From positions 1,302,001-1,366,000 of the forward strand of contig NZ_CP007141.1 in assembly GCF_000816145.1 (NCBI RefSeq): 64,000 nucleotides of DNA, in the 5' to 3' direction. Below the pieces are notes generated by a model, which was not told the DNA's origin, ran no database searches, and saw only the letters and a program-made list of their open reading frames with translations. Shown here in pieces: positions 53,781 through 62,806 of the stretch. This DNA is from Pseudothermotoga hypogea DSM 11164 = NBRC 106472 (GTDB lineage Bacteria > Thermotogota > Thermotogae > Thermotogales > DSM-5069). The position numbers and the translations under genes were made by a program. Position 1 is the first letter of the stretch, and the number at the start of each line of letters is the position of its first letter.

Positions 53781-54887
53781 TTGAAGGTCCTCGGCTTGAT
53801 TTTAGCGGGTGGCCACAGTGAGTCGCTTGGATCTCTCGTTTCGAAACGTGCGAGTGCGGCCCTCCCGGTCTTCGGAAAGTACAGAGCCATCGATTTCACG
53901 CTGAGTAACATGGTGAATGCGGGCATAAGAAAGGTGGGTGTGTTGACGCAGTACAACCCCAGAAGCCTCATGGATCACCTCGGCTCGGGCAAAGAATGGG
54001 ATCTGGACAGGAAGAACGGAGGTCTGTTCATTCTCCAGCCTTACGTGAGCGCGGAGGGTTCGTACTGGTACAAGGGCACCGCGGATGCCATCTTCCAGAA
54101 CATGACCATCCTGAGGCGTGGAGAAGAAGACTACGTGCTCATCGGTTCGGGCGATCACATATACAAAATCGATTTCACACAAATGTTCAATTTTCATTTC
54201 TCAACCGGTGCCGACATAACACTTTTGGTGAAGTATCTCGACGAGACCTACGATCTGACCAAGTACGGGATTGTCCAGATGGAAGATCACAAGATAGTGT
54301 CGATAGAGGAAAAGCCCCAGAATCCCAGGGGTAACTTGGCTTTCTTAGGCGTTTACTTCATGAACAAATACCTCTTGATGGAACTTCTGTACAACTACGT
54401 GACGAAGGGTGAGAACGATCTTTTGAACATCGTCATCTCTCAGCTCGGCAAGTTGAAAGTTCATGGTTACGTCTTCAACGGTTATTGGAGGAACGTGAAG
54501 AAGGGCATAGACGAGTACTTCAGAATAAACATGGACGCGCTGAGGAAAGAGATTCGTGAGGAACTTTTCTACAAACATGGAAAGGTCTACACGAAACTGA
54601 AGGACCTGCCACCACCCAAGATTGGTTCAAGCGCAGTCGTGAAGAACAGCATCATCTCGGATGGCTGCATCGTCAACGGGCATGTAGAGAATGCTGTTCT
54701 CTTCAGAGGAGTGATGGTGAGGGCCGGTGCAGTTGTGGAGAATGCCGTAGTGATGCAGGACACAATGATCGAGGAAGGCGCCGTGGTCAAGAACGCGATA
54801 CTGGACAAAGAAGTGCTGATCAGACAGCAGGGCAGACTCGTGGGAAAGGAAAAATTGGCGGTGATGGAAAAGAGGGCGGTACTGTGA
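53781..54887 (+). CDS. glgD: GlgD-like subunit of ADP-glucose pyrophosphorylase
   Basis: A 368-residue paralogue of GlgC. The nucleotide-binding loop reads [20 protein letters not shown], where catalytic GlgC has a conserved basic residue (GGHGKRL in the neighbour), so it is likely a regulatory, weakly active or inactive partner. The C-terminal left-handed beta-helix ([24 protein letters not shown]) is present. The TTG at 53781 is preferred because GGAGGG lies six bases upstream, while the ATG at 53775 touches it. glgC follows after ten bases. Confidence 0.85.
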   Translation: MKVLGLILAGGHSESLGSLVSKRASAALPVFGKYRAIDFTLSNMVNAGIRKVGVLTQYNPRSLMDHLGSGKEWDLDRKNGGLFILQPYVSAEGSYWYKGTADAIFQNMTILRRGEEDYVLIGSGDHIYKIDFTQMFNFHFSTGADITLLVKYLDETYDLTKYGIVQMEDHKIVSIEEKPQNPRGNLAFLGVYFMNKYLLMELLYNYVTKGENDLLNIVISQLGKLKVHGYVFNGYWRNVKKGIDEYFRINMDALRKEIREELFYKHGKVYTKLKDLPPPKIGSSAVVKNSIISDGCIVNGHVENAVLFRGVMVRAGAVVENAVVMQDTMIEEGAVVKNAILDKEVLIRQQGRLVGKEKLAVMEKRAVL

Positions 54888-54897
54888 GGTGGTCCGA

Positions 54898-56160
54898 ATG
54901 AGGCGTGTGCTCGCACTGATACTCGCGGGAGGACATGGAAAGAGGCTCGGTGTACTCACCGAAAAGATCGCCAAACCCGCAGTACCATTTGGAGGCAAGT
55001 ACAGGCTCATAGACTTCACGCTGAGCAACTGCGTCAATTCGGGCATATATCACGTTGGAGTGTTGACGCAGTACAGACCACACCTTCTGATCAGCCACAT
55101 CGGAATCGGCAGGCCCTGGGATCTGGACAGGAAGAAGGGTGGTTTGGTCATCTTGCAACCTTATCTTGGTGGTGTGGCTGGATGGTATAGGGGTACGGCG
55201 GACGCGGTTTATCAGAACATCGAATTCGTCGAAGAGGCGAACCCTGAACAAGTGCTGATACTTTCAGGAGATCACGTCTACGCGATGGATTACAACGACA
55301 TGCTGGACTTTCACATACTCAAGAACGCCGAAGGAACGATCGCCTGTATGGAAGTGCCCCTTGACGAGGCAAGCAGGTTTGGAATCATGGTGACGGACGT
55401 TGAGTCGCGGATCGTGGATTTTGAGGAAAAGCCCCCCAGACCCAGATCGAACCTGGCATCGCTCGGCATATACGTTTTCAACTGGTCGTTTTTGAGAGAG
55501 TACCTCATAAGGGACGCAGAAGATGAGGGCAGTTCACACGATTTCGGAAAAGACATTATTCCGAGAATGATAAAGGAAGGTAGGCGGATCTTCGCCTTCA
55601 AGTTCACCGGATACTGGCGAGATGTCGGGACGATCCGATCTTACTGGGAGAGCAACCTTGAACTGACGCGTCCTTTACCACCTTTGAACCTTTACGACAG
55701 ACACTGGCGATTCTACACGCAGACCGAAGAGATGCCGCCGGCTTATTGCGCACCAGAATCGAGGATTTCGAATTCCATCATCAGTGAAGGTTGTGAAATA
55801 CACGGAGCCGTGGAAAACAGTGTGCTGTTTCAGGGTGTTCACGTTGGTGAGGGAAGCATCATCAAGAACAGTGTGATCATGACGGGTACGATCGTTGGTA
55901 AGAACTGTGTGATAGAGAACAGCGTCGTGGCAGAGAGAGTGATGATCGGTGACAAGGTTCAGATCGGCGTTGGTGATGATGCCCCGAGCGCTCTGGACCC
56001 CGAAGTTTACACGGGTTTGATCACGGTGGTTGGCATGTACTCGAAGATCCCAGAGAACATTCGTATTGGTAAAAACTGTGTTGTTGGCGTGGGTGTGACA
56101 GAGAAGGACTTCAGCGTGGAGGAACTCCCGTCTGGTGGATTCATACTGCACGGGGAGTGA
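54898..56160 (+). CDS. glgC: Glucose-1-phosphate adenylyltransferase (catalytic subunit)
   Basis: A 420-residue enzyme making ADP-glucose from ATP and glucose 1-phosphate for glycogen synthesis. [31 protein letters not shown] is the catalytic loop, GTADAVYQN and [10 protein letters not shown] the metal and sugar-binding blocks, and a beta-helix follows with [19 protein letters not shown]. The ATG at 54898 follows GAGGTGG. With glgD it should form the mixed tetramer known from Gram-positive glgCD pairs. Confidence 0.95.
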   Translation: MRRVLALILAGGHGKRLGVLTEKIAKPAVPFGGKYRLIDFTLSNCVNSGIYHVGVLTQYRPHLLISHIGIGRPWDLDRKKGGLVILQPYLGGVAGWYRGTADAVYQNIEFVEEANPEQVLILSGDHVYAMDYNDMLDFHILKNAEGTIACMEVPLDEASRFGIMVTDVESRIVDFEEKPPRPRSNLASLGIYVFNWSFLREYLIRDAEDEGSSHDFGKDIIPRMIKEGRRIFAFKFTGYWRDVGTIRSYWESNLELTRPLPPLNLYDRHWRFYTQTEEMPPAYCAPESRISNSIISEGCEIHGAVENSVLFQGVHVGEGSIIKNSVIMTGTIVGKNCVIENSVVAERVMIGDKVQIGVGDDAPSALDPEVYTGLITVVGMYSKIPENIRIGKNCVVGVGVTEKDFSVEELPSGGFILHGE

Positions 56161-56166
56161 TAATTT

Positions 56167-57210
56167 CTGGACTTCTACTTCGTCACTTACAGACTCAAGA
56201 GCAGAATAACTGCGGAATTCGGCATAGGTTTTTTCTTCGGTAAGAGCAACGATGTGCCCGAATACGACGTGTTTGTCGTTCCGACCAGGCTCGCCAACCA
56301 GCTCGTCATCGATCTGAGGGCGGACTACGGGTCGTTCATGAAGGCTTTCACGCAGCAGAAGAACAGATTCTTCTCTCAGTACCCTGAGACCGACGACATG
56401 TCCAGGGAGATCTTGAATTATCTCAGAGGCACCATCAACAGGAGAGGCCCCCAACTGCTCGGTGCGGAACTCACCGCCGCTGTGAGAGACAACGATGAAG
56501 AGCTTGTCATGTACATAGTTCAGGAGTTGTTCAAAGAGTGGGCACCGAAGATCGAAGTGGACGTCGCATGCAAACAGCTGAGCTATGAAGACATATCCGC
56601 CGAAAGTTACATGCAGTTCTGGGAAGACTTCGAGGCCGAGGGACTCGGAGAGGTCATGACGCGGGCGGATCTGGCGGATCTTCCTGAGATCTTTCCGCTG
56701 GTGGATCCGGTGATGGGTAAACCCCTCTCGGAATTCGATCTGGGAGATATGGTCTTCTTTTTGATCTTGAGTGTGAAAAATAAAGATAAACTCGAGAGGC
56801 TGAAGCAGATGTATCCGAAACACTTTTCCGAAACGAGGAACGTTGTTCCCATCTCCGGTACGCTCGTCGCCAAAGAACTGGTGAAGGGTAAGAAGGGTGA
56901 GTACTACCTGATAAAGGTCGATCTTGGAGAAGGATTGGTTGGAAAGGGTTTGGTGCCCAAGTCCGTCAAGGTCATGGCGGATTATTCGCGGTTTCAGGAG
57001 AAAGTTTCCTCCGTGGCGAGAGGTCAGCAGAACTGGGAACAGAAGCTGAACGAGATGTTGAACTCCGAAAAGCCCAAACAAATTGAGCGTGTTGAGCCCA
57101 AAGTGAGCTCGACCGTGAAAGTCGGCAGTGGCGATTTTCTGATCGCCTTCTTGATAACGCTACTGATAATCGGAATACTGCTCATCGCGTCTTATTTCTT
57201 CATGCTATGA
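56167..57210 (+). CDS. Tail-anchored membrane protein of unknown function
   Basis: A cytoplasmic body followed by one C-terminal membrane segment (FLIAFLITLLIIGILLIASYFFML). No known domain was recognised. The in-frame region before the first GTG (56254) is open back to a TAA at 56161 and reads like protein (DFYFVTYRLKSRITAEFG), and GGGGAG at 56152-56157 is nine bases before CTG 56167, so a CTG start is proposed. It overlaps the pilin-like gene by four bases and sits between glycogen and radical SAM genes. Confidence 0.6.
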   Translation: MDFYFVTYRLKSRITAEFGIGFFFGKSNDVPEYDVFVVPTRLANQLVIDLRADYGSFMKAFTQQKNRFFSQYPETDDMSREILNYLRGTINRRGPQLLGAELTAAVRDNDEELVMYIVQELFKEWAPKIEVDVACKQLSYEDISAESYMQFWEDFEAEGLGEVMTRADLADLPEIFPLVDPVMGKPLSEFDLGDMVFFLILSVKNKDKLERLKQMYPKHFSETRNVVPISGTLVAKELVKGKKGEYYLIKVDLGEGLVGKGLVPKSVKVMADYSRFQEKVSSVARGQQNWEQKLNEMLNSEKPKQIERVEPKVSSTVKVGSGDFLIAFLITLLIIGILLIASYFFML

Positions 57211-57500
57211 AGTTCAGAAGAGGCTTTCTGTTGATCGATGCCGTTGTGGGAATGTGCATCATAAGTGCGATGACAGTGATCGTTTTCTTCTGGACTAAGA
57301 ACCAGAGAACGATCGTCGAGTGTTTGTACATCTCGGACCTGGCAGTGAGAACGGTCGTGAACGTTTTAGTGAGAGATTTTATGGAACATGACATTCTCTC
57401 ATCACTCAACGGTTTTGAATTGGTTCACCACGATGGTAAGATTGTATTAAAGATCAACGATCACGTTTTTGGTTATCGGTTTGAAGGTGAGAAACGTTGA
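57207..57500 (+). CDS. Type IV prepilin-like protein
   Basis: A 97-residue protein whose N-terminus MKFRRGFLLIDAVVGMCIISAMTVIVFFW matches class III signal peptides: basic leader, Gly-Phe cleavage site and a hydrophobic helix. Position +5 after cleavage is Asp, where most pilins have Glu. It could be a minor pseudopilin for pili, secretion or DNA uptake. It overlaps both neighbours by four bases. Confidence 0.7.
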   Translation: MKFRRGFLLIDAVVGMCIISAMTVIVFFWTKNQRTIVECLYISDLAVRTVVNVLVRDFMEHDILSSLNGFELVHHDGKIVLKINDHVFGYRFEGEKR

Positions 57501-58390
57501 AGCTGAGATCTTCGGCGGGCACGCTGTACAAGCTTGGATTGAGGCAAGGACCAGTGGAGCAGCTCAAAACGGCGTATCTGATGCTCGATGGTGTGTGTCA
57601 GTTCAACTGCAATTACTGCACACACGCTTTGACCGTCGCGAAGCTTCCTTTTCTCAGCAGGGTCCTCTGGCCCGAGATAGAAGACTTCCCCGCCTTCCTT
57701 GAGAAACTCAGTCAGAGCGATTTTGAAAGAGTGTGCATTCAGGTTGTTTCCTACCGCGAATTCGAAAAGGATCTGCTCGAACTCGTTGAAAAGTTGAAGA
57801 TTTTGAAAAAAGCGATCTCAGTGTCTGTTCGCACGACAGATTTGAAGTTCGTCCGGCAGCTGTTTTCGCTTGGTATAGACAGGATTGGAATAGCGATAGA
57901 TGTCGTGAACAGGGAACTGTTCAGAAAGTACAGGGGCGGAAGTTTGGACCGTCTGAAACGATTCATTGAGAAACTCGCCACTCTCTATCCCTGCGGGGTG
58001 ACGACCCATCTCATGGTGGGTCTCGGAGAAACTGATAGAGAATTGTTCGAAACGATGGTCTGGCTGAGAGATATCAACGTTGAAACGGCGCTGTTCGCCT
58101 TCACACCCTTGAGGGGCACGCCTTTGGAGAACCATCCAAGACCACCAATCGAAAGGTACAGAAAGATTCAGCTGGCGCGATTCTTGATTTACAGAGGGCT
58201 CGAAGAGTATGTTGAGTTTGAAGGAGATTCGATAAAGGCTTTCAAAGAACTGCCAGGCGGATTTGAAAAGGCCTTCCTGACGAGTGGTTGTCCCAGTTGC
58301 ACAAGACCGTATTACAACGAGAATCCTCTTGGGCCACTTTACAACGTTCATTCGGAAGAGATGTTGAATTCGCTGGAGGTGAAAGGATGA
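57497..58390 (+). CDS. Radical SAM protein
   Basis: A 297-residue enzyme with CQFNCNYC, the CxxxCxxC motif binding the SAM-cleaving [4Fe-4S] cluster, and later VGLGETDRELFE, a GxGE-like SAM-contact element. The overall pattern resembles biotin synthase and lipoyl-synthase-like proteins, but too weakly to assign a reaction. A second cysteine pair (SGCPSCTRPYYNENP) near the end may bind metal or another cluster. TTG at 57497 overlaps the pilin stop, and its own stop overlaps rnfC (ATGA). Confidence 0.8.
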   Translation: MKLRSSAGTLYKLGLRQGPVEQLKTAYLMLDGVCQFNCNYCTHALTVAKLPFLSRVLWPEIEDFPAFLEKLSQSDFERVCIQVVSYREFEKDLLELVEKLKILKKAISVSVRTTDLKFVRQLFSLGIDRIGIAIDVVNRELFRKYRGGSLDRLKRFIEKLATLYPCGVTTHLMVGLGETDRELFETMVWLRDINVETALFAFTPLRGTPLENHPRPPIERYRKIQLARFLIYRGLEEYVEFEGDSIKAFKELPGGFEKAFLTSGCPSCTRPYYNENPLGPLYNVHSEEMLNSLEVKG

Positions 58391-59700
58391 AGCTCCTAAC
58401 CTTCAAAGGTGGAACCCATCCACCCGAAAAGAAGGAACTGGCGAAGGATAAAGCCCTGTTGAGGATGGATCCACCCCAGTTCGTCTACGTTTTCCTCTCG
58501 AACCACGCTGGAGCCCCTGCCAAACCCGTCGTGAAGGAAAACGATACGGTCAAGACGGGGCAGATCATAGGCGAACCTGGCGGTTTCATCTCAGCGTACT
58601 TGCATTCACCGGTGACCGGCGTGGTGAGGAAAATAGACAAGCTCTATCATCCTGTGCAAGGCAGACCCATGGAAGCCATCGTTATCGAGAGAACGAGCGA
58701 GGATGACTGGCAATTTCTCGATCATTCAGAGTGGGAGAGTTTGAGTAAAGAACAGCTTCTGGAAGTCATCAAGAAGGCGGGCATAGTGGGGCTCGGAGGC
58801 GCCATGTTCCCAACGCACGTCAAGCTGAACCCGCCCGCGGGTAAGACCATAGACACTTTCATTGTGAACGGCGCCGAGTGCGAGCCTTACTTGACGGTTG
58901 ATCACAGACTCATGCTCGAACAGGCAGAGGACCTCGTGCTCGGTGTGAAGATCGTGATGAAGATCCTCGGTACCAAGAAAGCCTACATAGGTGTCGAATC
59001 TAACAAAATGGATGCGTACGAGCATCTCAAGAGGCTCTGTAGCGACAGCTCGATAGAAGTTGTACTTCTGAGGACCAAGTACCCGCAGGGTGCGGAAAAG
59101 CAACTCATCTATGCGATCACGGACAGAAAGGTTCCAGTCGGTGGATTGCCCATGGACGTTGGAGTCGTCGTTCAGAACGTTCAAACGGTCATTGCCATAA
59201 AACGAGCCGTCGTGGACAGAAAGCCGTTGATCGAGAGAGCGCTCACTATAACGGGAGAAGCCATCAACAATCCCATGAACGTGATCGCGCGGATCGGTAC
59301 GACGATCCAACAACTCGTTGACTTCGCCGGAGGCTTGAAGGAGGATGCCGAAAAACTGATCATGGGTGGCCCGATGACGGGCATCGCGGTGAACAGACTC
59401 GATCTTCCGATCCTTAAAGGCACTTCGGGTATCACTGTGCTATCTCACGAAGCAGAACCAATCAAGAAGCCGTGCATCAGGTGCACGAAATGTGTCGTGT
59501 CTTGCCCCATGGGACTACAACCGTACTTACTATACTTGCTCGGTAACAAGAGAAAGTACGATCAGGCCGTTGAAGAGGGTCTAATGGCTTGCATAGAGTG
59601 TGGCGTTTGTGCGTACGTCTGTCCATCGAAGATCGATCATGTCAGGGTCATAAAGCTCACGAAGAAGGTTTACCAAGCATTGAGAGGTGGTAAGAAATGA
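58387..59700 (+). CDS. rnfC: Rnf complex subunit RnfC
   Basis: A 437-residue peripheral subunit of the ion-pumping ferredoxin:NAD+ oxidoreductase. An NADH/FMN-binding region (GLGGAMFPTHVKLNPP) is followed by an SLBB domain and two ferredoxin motifs, CIRCTKCVVSCP and CIECGVCAYVCPSK. It is expected to exchange electrons with NAD+. The ATG at 58387 overlaps the radical SAM stop. Rnf in Thermotoga maritima has been reported as Na+-coupled. Confidence 0.95.
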   Translation: MKLLTFKGGTHPPEKKELAKDKALLRMDPPQFVYVFLSNHAGAPAKPVVKENDTVKTGQIIGEPGGFISAYLHSPVTGVVRKIDKLYHPVQGRPMEAIVIERTSEDDWQFLDHSEWESLSKEQLLEVIKKAGIVGLGGAMFPTHVKLNPPAGKTIDTFIVNGAECEPYLTVDHRLMLEQAEDLVLGVKIVMKILGTKKAYIGVESNKMDAYEHLKRLCSDSSIEVVLLRTKYPQGAEKQLIYAITDRKVPVGGLPMDVGVVVQNVQTVIAIKRAVVDRKPLIERALTITGEAINNPMNVIARIGTTIQQLVDFAGGLKEDAEKLIMGGPMTGIAVNRLDLPILKGTSGITVLSHEAEPIKKPCIRCTKCVVSCPMGLQPYLLYLLGNKRKYDQAVEEGLMACIECGVCAYVCPSKIDHVRVIKLTKKVYQALRGGKK

Positions 59701-60671
59701 AACTCATCCAGAGCGACGCTCCTCACATAAGAACGAAAGATTCCGTGAGATCCATAATGCTGGACGTTCTTCTGGCACTTGTCCCAGCTGTGGCCGTGGC
59801 CACGTTCTTTTTTGGCCTGTACGCACTCTTTCTCTGCTTGTTTGGTGCCATCGTTGGCGAATTGATCGAATGGTTCATAGTGAGAATTTTGCGCAAACAG
59901 AAAGATTTCAGTTTCGATCTCAGTGCGGCGGTGACGGGCCTGTTGCTCGCGATGAATCTTCCACCCACGGCACCGTGGTGGCTCTTGTTGATAGGACTGC
60001 TGGTTGCTCTGGGTGTCGCAAAGCACGCCTTCGGTGGCATAGGTCAAAACATTTTCAATCCAGCGCTCGTTGGGAGGGTGTTTTTGCTGATCTCCTTCCC
60101 AACCCTGATGACGAAATGGACAGCACCGGTCAGGGGTTTCACGAGAATGCCGTGGGATGCCATGACTTCAGCAACAGCTCTGGGGGTACTCAAGGGTTCC
60201 GGATTTTCCGAAGCGATCCAGAGGTTCAGCTATGTCGATCTTTTCTTCGGAAACGTGGGTGGTTGTATCGGTGAGACGAGTGCGTTCGTTCTGTTGCTTG
60301 GCTTCATCTATCTGTTGGTCAGGAAGCGCGTCAATCCAGTCATACCTGCGACGTACATAGGCACGGTCTTCGGTTTTGCGAGCATCATGTACTTAGTGAA
60401 CGCAGAAAGGTTTGGAACACCGCTGTTCCACATACTCAGTGGAGGATTGTTCTTGGGAGCTCTGTTCATGGCGACCGACATGGTGACCAGTCCGATGACT
60501 TTGAAGGGCCAAGCGGTGTTCGGTATCGGCTGTGGTGCTGTGACGATGATCATCAGGCTGTTCGCGGGGTATCCCGAAGGCGTTTCGCTCGCGATCCTTC
60601 TGATGAATGCGCTCGTGCCTCTGATCGACAGGGCCTTCAAGCCGAAGATTTTCGGGGAGGTCAAAGTATGA
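59697..60671 (+). CDS. rnfD: Rnf complex subunit RnfD
   Basis: A 324-residue membrane subunit with about nine hydrophobic segments. The motif SATALGVLKG near residue 160 contains the threonine that carries covalent FMN in this family (in MTSATAL). NPALVGRVF and GVSLAILLMNALVPLIDR are further family blocks. Its start overlaps rnfC by four bases. Confidence 0.94.
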   Translation: MKLIQSDAPHIRTKDSVRSIMLDVLLALVPAVAVATFFFGLYALFLCLFGAIVGELIEWFIVRILRKQKDFSFDLSAAVTGLLLAMNLPPTAPWWLLLIGLLVALGVAKHAFGGIGQNIFNPALVGRVFLLISFPTLMTKWTAPVRGFTRMPWDAMTSATALGVLKGSGFSEAIQRFSYVDLFFGNVGGCIGETSAFVLLLGFIYLLVRKRVNPVIPATYIGTVFGFASIMYLVNAERFGTPLFHILSGGLFLGALFMATDMVTSPMTLKGQAVFGIGCGAVTMIIRLFAGYPEGVSLAILLMNALVPLIDRAFKPKIFGEVKV

Positions 60672-61336
60672 AAGAATACATCAAAACAGGGCTCATTTTG
60701 ATGATTTATTGTGCCGTCGCTGGATTGGCACTCGGTTTGGTGTATCAGATAACCAAGGACAGGATCGCCTTGACCGAGGTTCAGGAAAAGCTCGGCGCCG
60801 TCGAGCAGGTTTTGAAGGACGAATCTGGTAATTACATAGTGGCTTTGGACCTGTTGAGATCAGCCGTTAAGAAAGTCGATCAGGAAGTCAAGGTGATCTT
60901 TGAAAACGAGAAGGGCAAGGTTTTCTCTCCAGTTTACGAATTCGATTCTGAGCTTGGCAAGGTCTACGTGCTTACAGGTTCCAGTTTGGGCTATGGGGGG
61001 CCGGTCACGGTAGTCGCGTGTTTCATAAAAAAGCCAGAGGGCTTTTCGCTCTTCTCTTTGAAAGTGACGGATTTTTCGCAAGAAACCCCTGGACTGGGTG
61101 CGAAGATAGGAGATCCAGAAGTACAAAAGAGGTTTTACCCCATGGAGGCTTCTGCTTTGAAGAACGGGGTTCGAGTCGACAAGGATGCGAATCTGTCGCA
61201 CCTTTCAGCTGATGAAGCGAAAAAGCAAGGTGTCGCCAAGGTGAGTGACGTCATGACGGGTGCCACGATCACACCTCGTGCGGTGGCGAACGCTTTGAAC
61301 GCGATGCTCGATTATCTATCGGGGGTGAAACGATGA
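60668..61336 (+). CDS. rnfG: Rnf complex subunit RnfG
   Basis: A 222-residue subunit with one N-terminal membrane helix and an extracytoplasmic domain. DVMTGATITPRAVANALN carries the SGAT-type flavinylation motif (here TGAT) whose threonine binds FMN. ETPGLGAKIGDPE is the conserved block before it. It overlaps its neighbours by four bases on both sides. Confidence 0.94.
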   Translation: MKEYIKTGLILMIYCAVAGLALGLVYQITKDRIALTEVQEKLGAVEQVLKDESGNYIVALDLLRSAVKKVDQEVKVIFENEKGKVFSPVYEFDSELGKVYVLTGSSLGYGGPVTVVACFIKKPEGFSLFSLKVTDFSQETPGLGAKIGDPEVQKRFYPMEASALKNGVRVDKDANLSHLSADEAKKQGVAKVSDVMTGATITPRAVANALNAMLDYLSGVKR

Positions 61337-61935
61337 GCCGAATGACGGAGTTCACGAAAGGTTTCTTCAAAGAAAACGCGACGTACGTTCAGGTGCTCGG
61401 CATGTGCCCCACCTTAGCCGTGACCACGAACGCGATCAACGGTTTCGGTATGGGACTTGCGGCCACAGCGGTTCTCACGTTATCGAACATTGTGATTTCT
61501 TCGATCAGAAAAGGTGTACCCGCCAAGATAAGGATTCCCATATTCATAACCGTGATAGCCACGTTCGTCACCATTGTTGATCTACTCATGCACGCTTTCA
61601 CTTACGAGCTTTGGAAGGCGCTCGGAATATTCATACCACTGATAGTTGTCAACTGTATCATCATGGGCCGTGCGGAGGCTTACGCTTCGAAGAACGACGT
61701 TTTGAACTCAGCGTTGGACGGACTCGGTGTCGGGTTAGGTTTCACAGGTTCACTCGTGCTGTTGGGCTCGATCAGGGAGATACTCGGCAACGGAACGATC
61801 TTCGGTGTAAGACTGTGGAGTGGATTCAACGTGTTTGCGATGATACTTCCTCCGGGAGCTTATATGACACTGGGTTTGTTGGCGGCTCTGTTCACGGCGA
61901 TCGGTTTGAAACGCAAGAGGGGTGAGCAGAAATGA
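61333..61935 (+). CDS. rnfE: Rnf complex subunit RnfE
   Basis: A 200-residue membrane subunit with six hydrophobic segments. QVLGMCPTLAVTTNAINGFGMG contains the conserved cysteine near the N-terminus and IPLIVVNCIIMGRAEAYASKN the second, which together coordinate the intramembrane iron site with RnfA. It overlaps rnfG and rnfA. Confidence 0.95.
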   Translation: MSRMTEFTKGFFKENATYVQVLGMCPTLAVTTNAINGFGMGLAATAVLTLSNIVISSIRKGVPAKIRIPIFITVIATFVTIVDLLMHAFTYELWKALGIFIPLIVVNCIIMGRAEAYASKNDVLNSALDGLGVGLGFTGSLVLLGSIREILGNGTIFGVRLWSGFNVFAMILPPGAYMTLGLLAALFTAIGLKRKRGEQK

Positions 61936-62507
61936 GAGTCTTTCTGATACTGTTTTCTGCGTTGTTGATAAACAACTACGTGTTCATACGCTTTCTCGGC
62001 ATATGTCCGTTCCTCGGTGTATCAAAAAAGCTTGATACAGCAGTTGGGATGGGCTTTGCCGCCACGTTCGTTTTGGTGATGTCCTCGGTGATAACGTGGT
62101 TTGTGAACAAGTTGTTGGTCGTCTCGGGCCTCGAGTTTTTGAGAACGGTTTCCTTCATTTTGGTCATAGCGACCTTCGTTCAGTTCGTCGAGTTCGTCAT
62201 AAAGAAGAACAGCCCAGCGCTTTACGAGGCGCTCGGTATATACCTTCCTCTGATCACGACGAACTGCATCATATTGGGCGTTGCGATACTGAACGCTCAA
62301 GCAAAGTACGGCTTGCTTGAAGCGATCTTTCATGCGCTTGGCGCGGGATTGGGATTTCTCCTCGCTCTGGTGATCTTCGCAGGCATCAGAGAAAGGTTGG
62401 AACTCTATGAGTTGCCAAAGTCCTTCGAGGGTCTTCCGATCGCACTCATACTGGCATCCATCATTTCGATGGCTTTCATGGGCTTTCAAGGTCTCATAAA
62501 ACTGTGA
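61932..62507 (+). CDS. rnfA: Rnf complex subunit RnfA
   Basis: A 191-residue membrane subunit homologous to RnfE. FLGICPFLGVSKK and LPLITTNCIILGVAI carry the paired cysteines of the intramembrane iron centre. There are six hydrophobic segments. Its stop overlaps in-frame sequence before rnfB. Confidence 0.95.
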   Translation: MRVFLILFSALLINNYVFIRFLGICPFLGVSKKLDTAVGMGFAATFVLVMSSVITWFVNKLLVVSGLEFLRTVSFILVIATFVQFVEFVIKKNSPALYEALGIYLPLITTNCIILGVAILNAQAKYGLLEAIFHALGAGLGFLLALVIFAGIRERLELYELPKSFEGLPIALILASIISMAFMGFQGLIKL

Positions 62508-62518
62508 GGTGGTCGACG

Positions 62519-62806
62519 ATGGTCGTTGTCTATTCAACTTTGCTCATGGCGGTCCTTGGTTTGGCTTTCGGTACCTTCCTCGCGTATGCTGCGAAGAAAT
62601 TCGAGGTCAAAGAAGATCCTCGTGTTGAGTTGGTGAAGCAAGCTTTACCCGGCGCAAATTGTGGAGCCTGTGGCTATGCCGGTTGCGAGGCCTTCGCGAA
62701 AGCCGTCGTTGCAGGTAAGGTCACACCGGACATGTGCACTCCTGGCAGGGCAGCCGGTGTGGCGGAAAAGATAAAGGAGATCCTGAAACAGAATGCAGCC
62801 AGTTGA
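62519..62806 (+). CDS. rnfB: Short RnfB, Fe-S domain only
   Basis: A 95-residue protein with an N-terminal membrane helix and one four-cysteine [4Fe-4S] motif (Cys48, Cys51, Cys56, Cys73 in PGANCGACGYAGCEAF and DMCTPG). Standard RnfB has about 270 or more residues, including ferredoxin-type clusters after this domain. Those are absent, and dprA begins before the stop, leaving no room for them. The ATG at 62519 follows GAGGTGG. Confidence 0.85.
   Translation: MVVVYSTLLMAVLGLAFGTFLAYAAKKFEVKEDPRVELVKQALPGANCGACGYAGCEAFAKAVVAGKVTPDMCTPGRAAGVAEKIKEILKQNAAS

Noticed and set aside
55675-57081. A 468-codon open frame on the minus strand
   Set aside because: It is antisense to glgC and the tail-anchored protein gene, has a low-complexity His/Val/Leu-rich translation without motifs, and is explained by codon bias on the coding strand.
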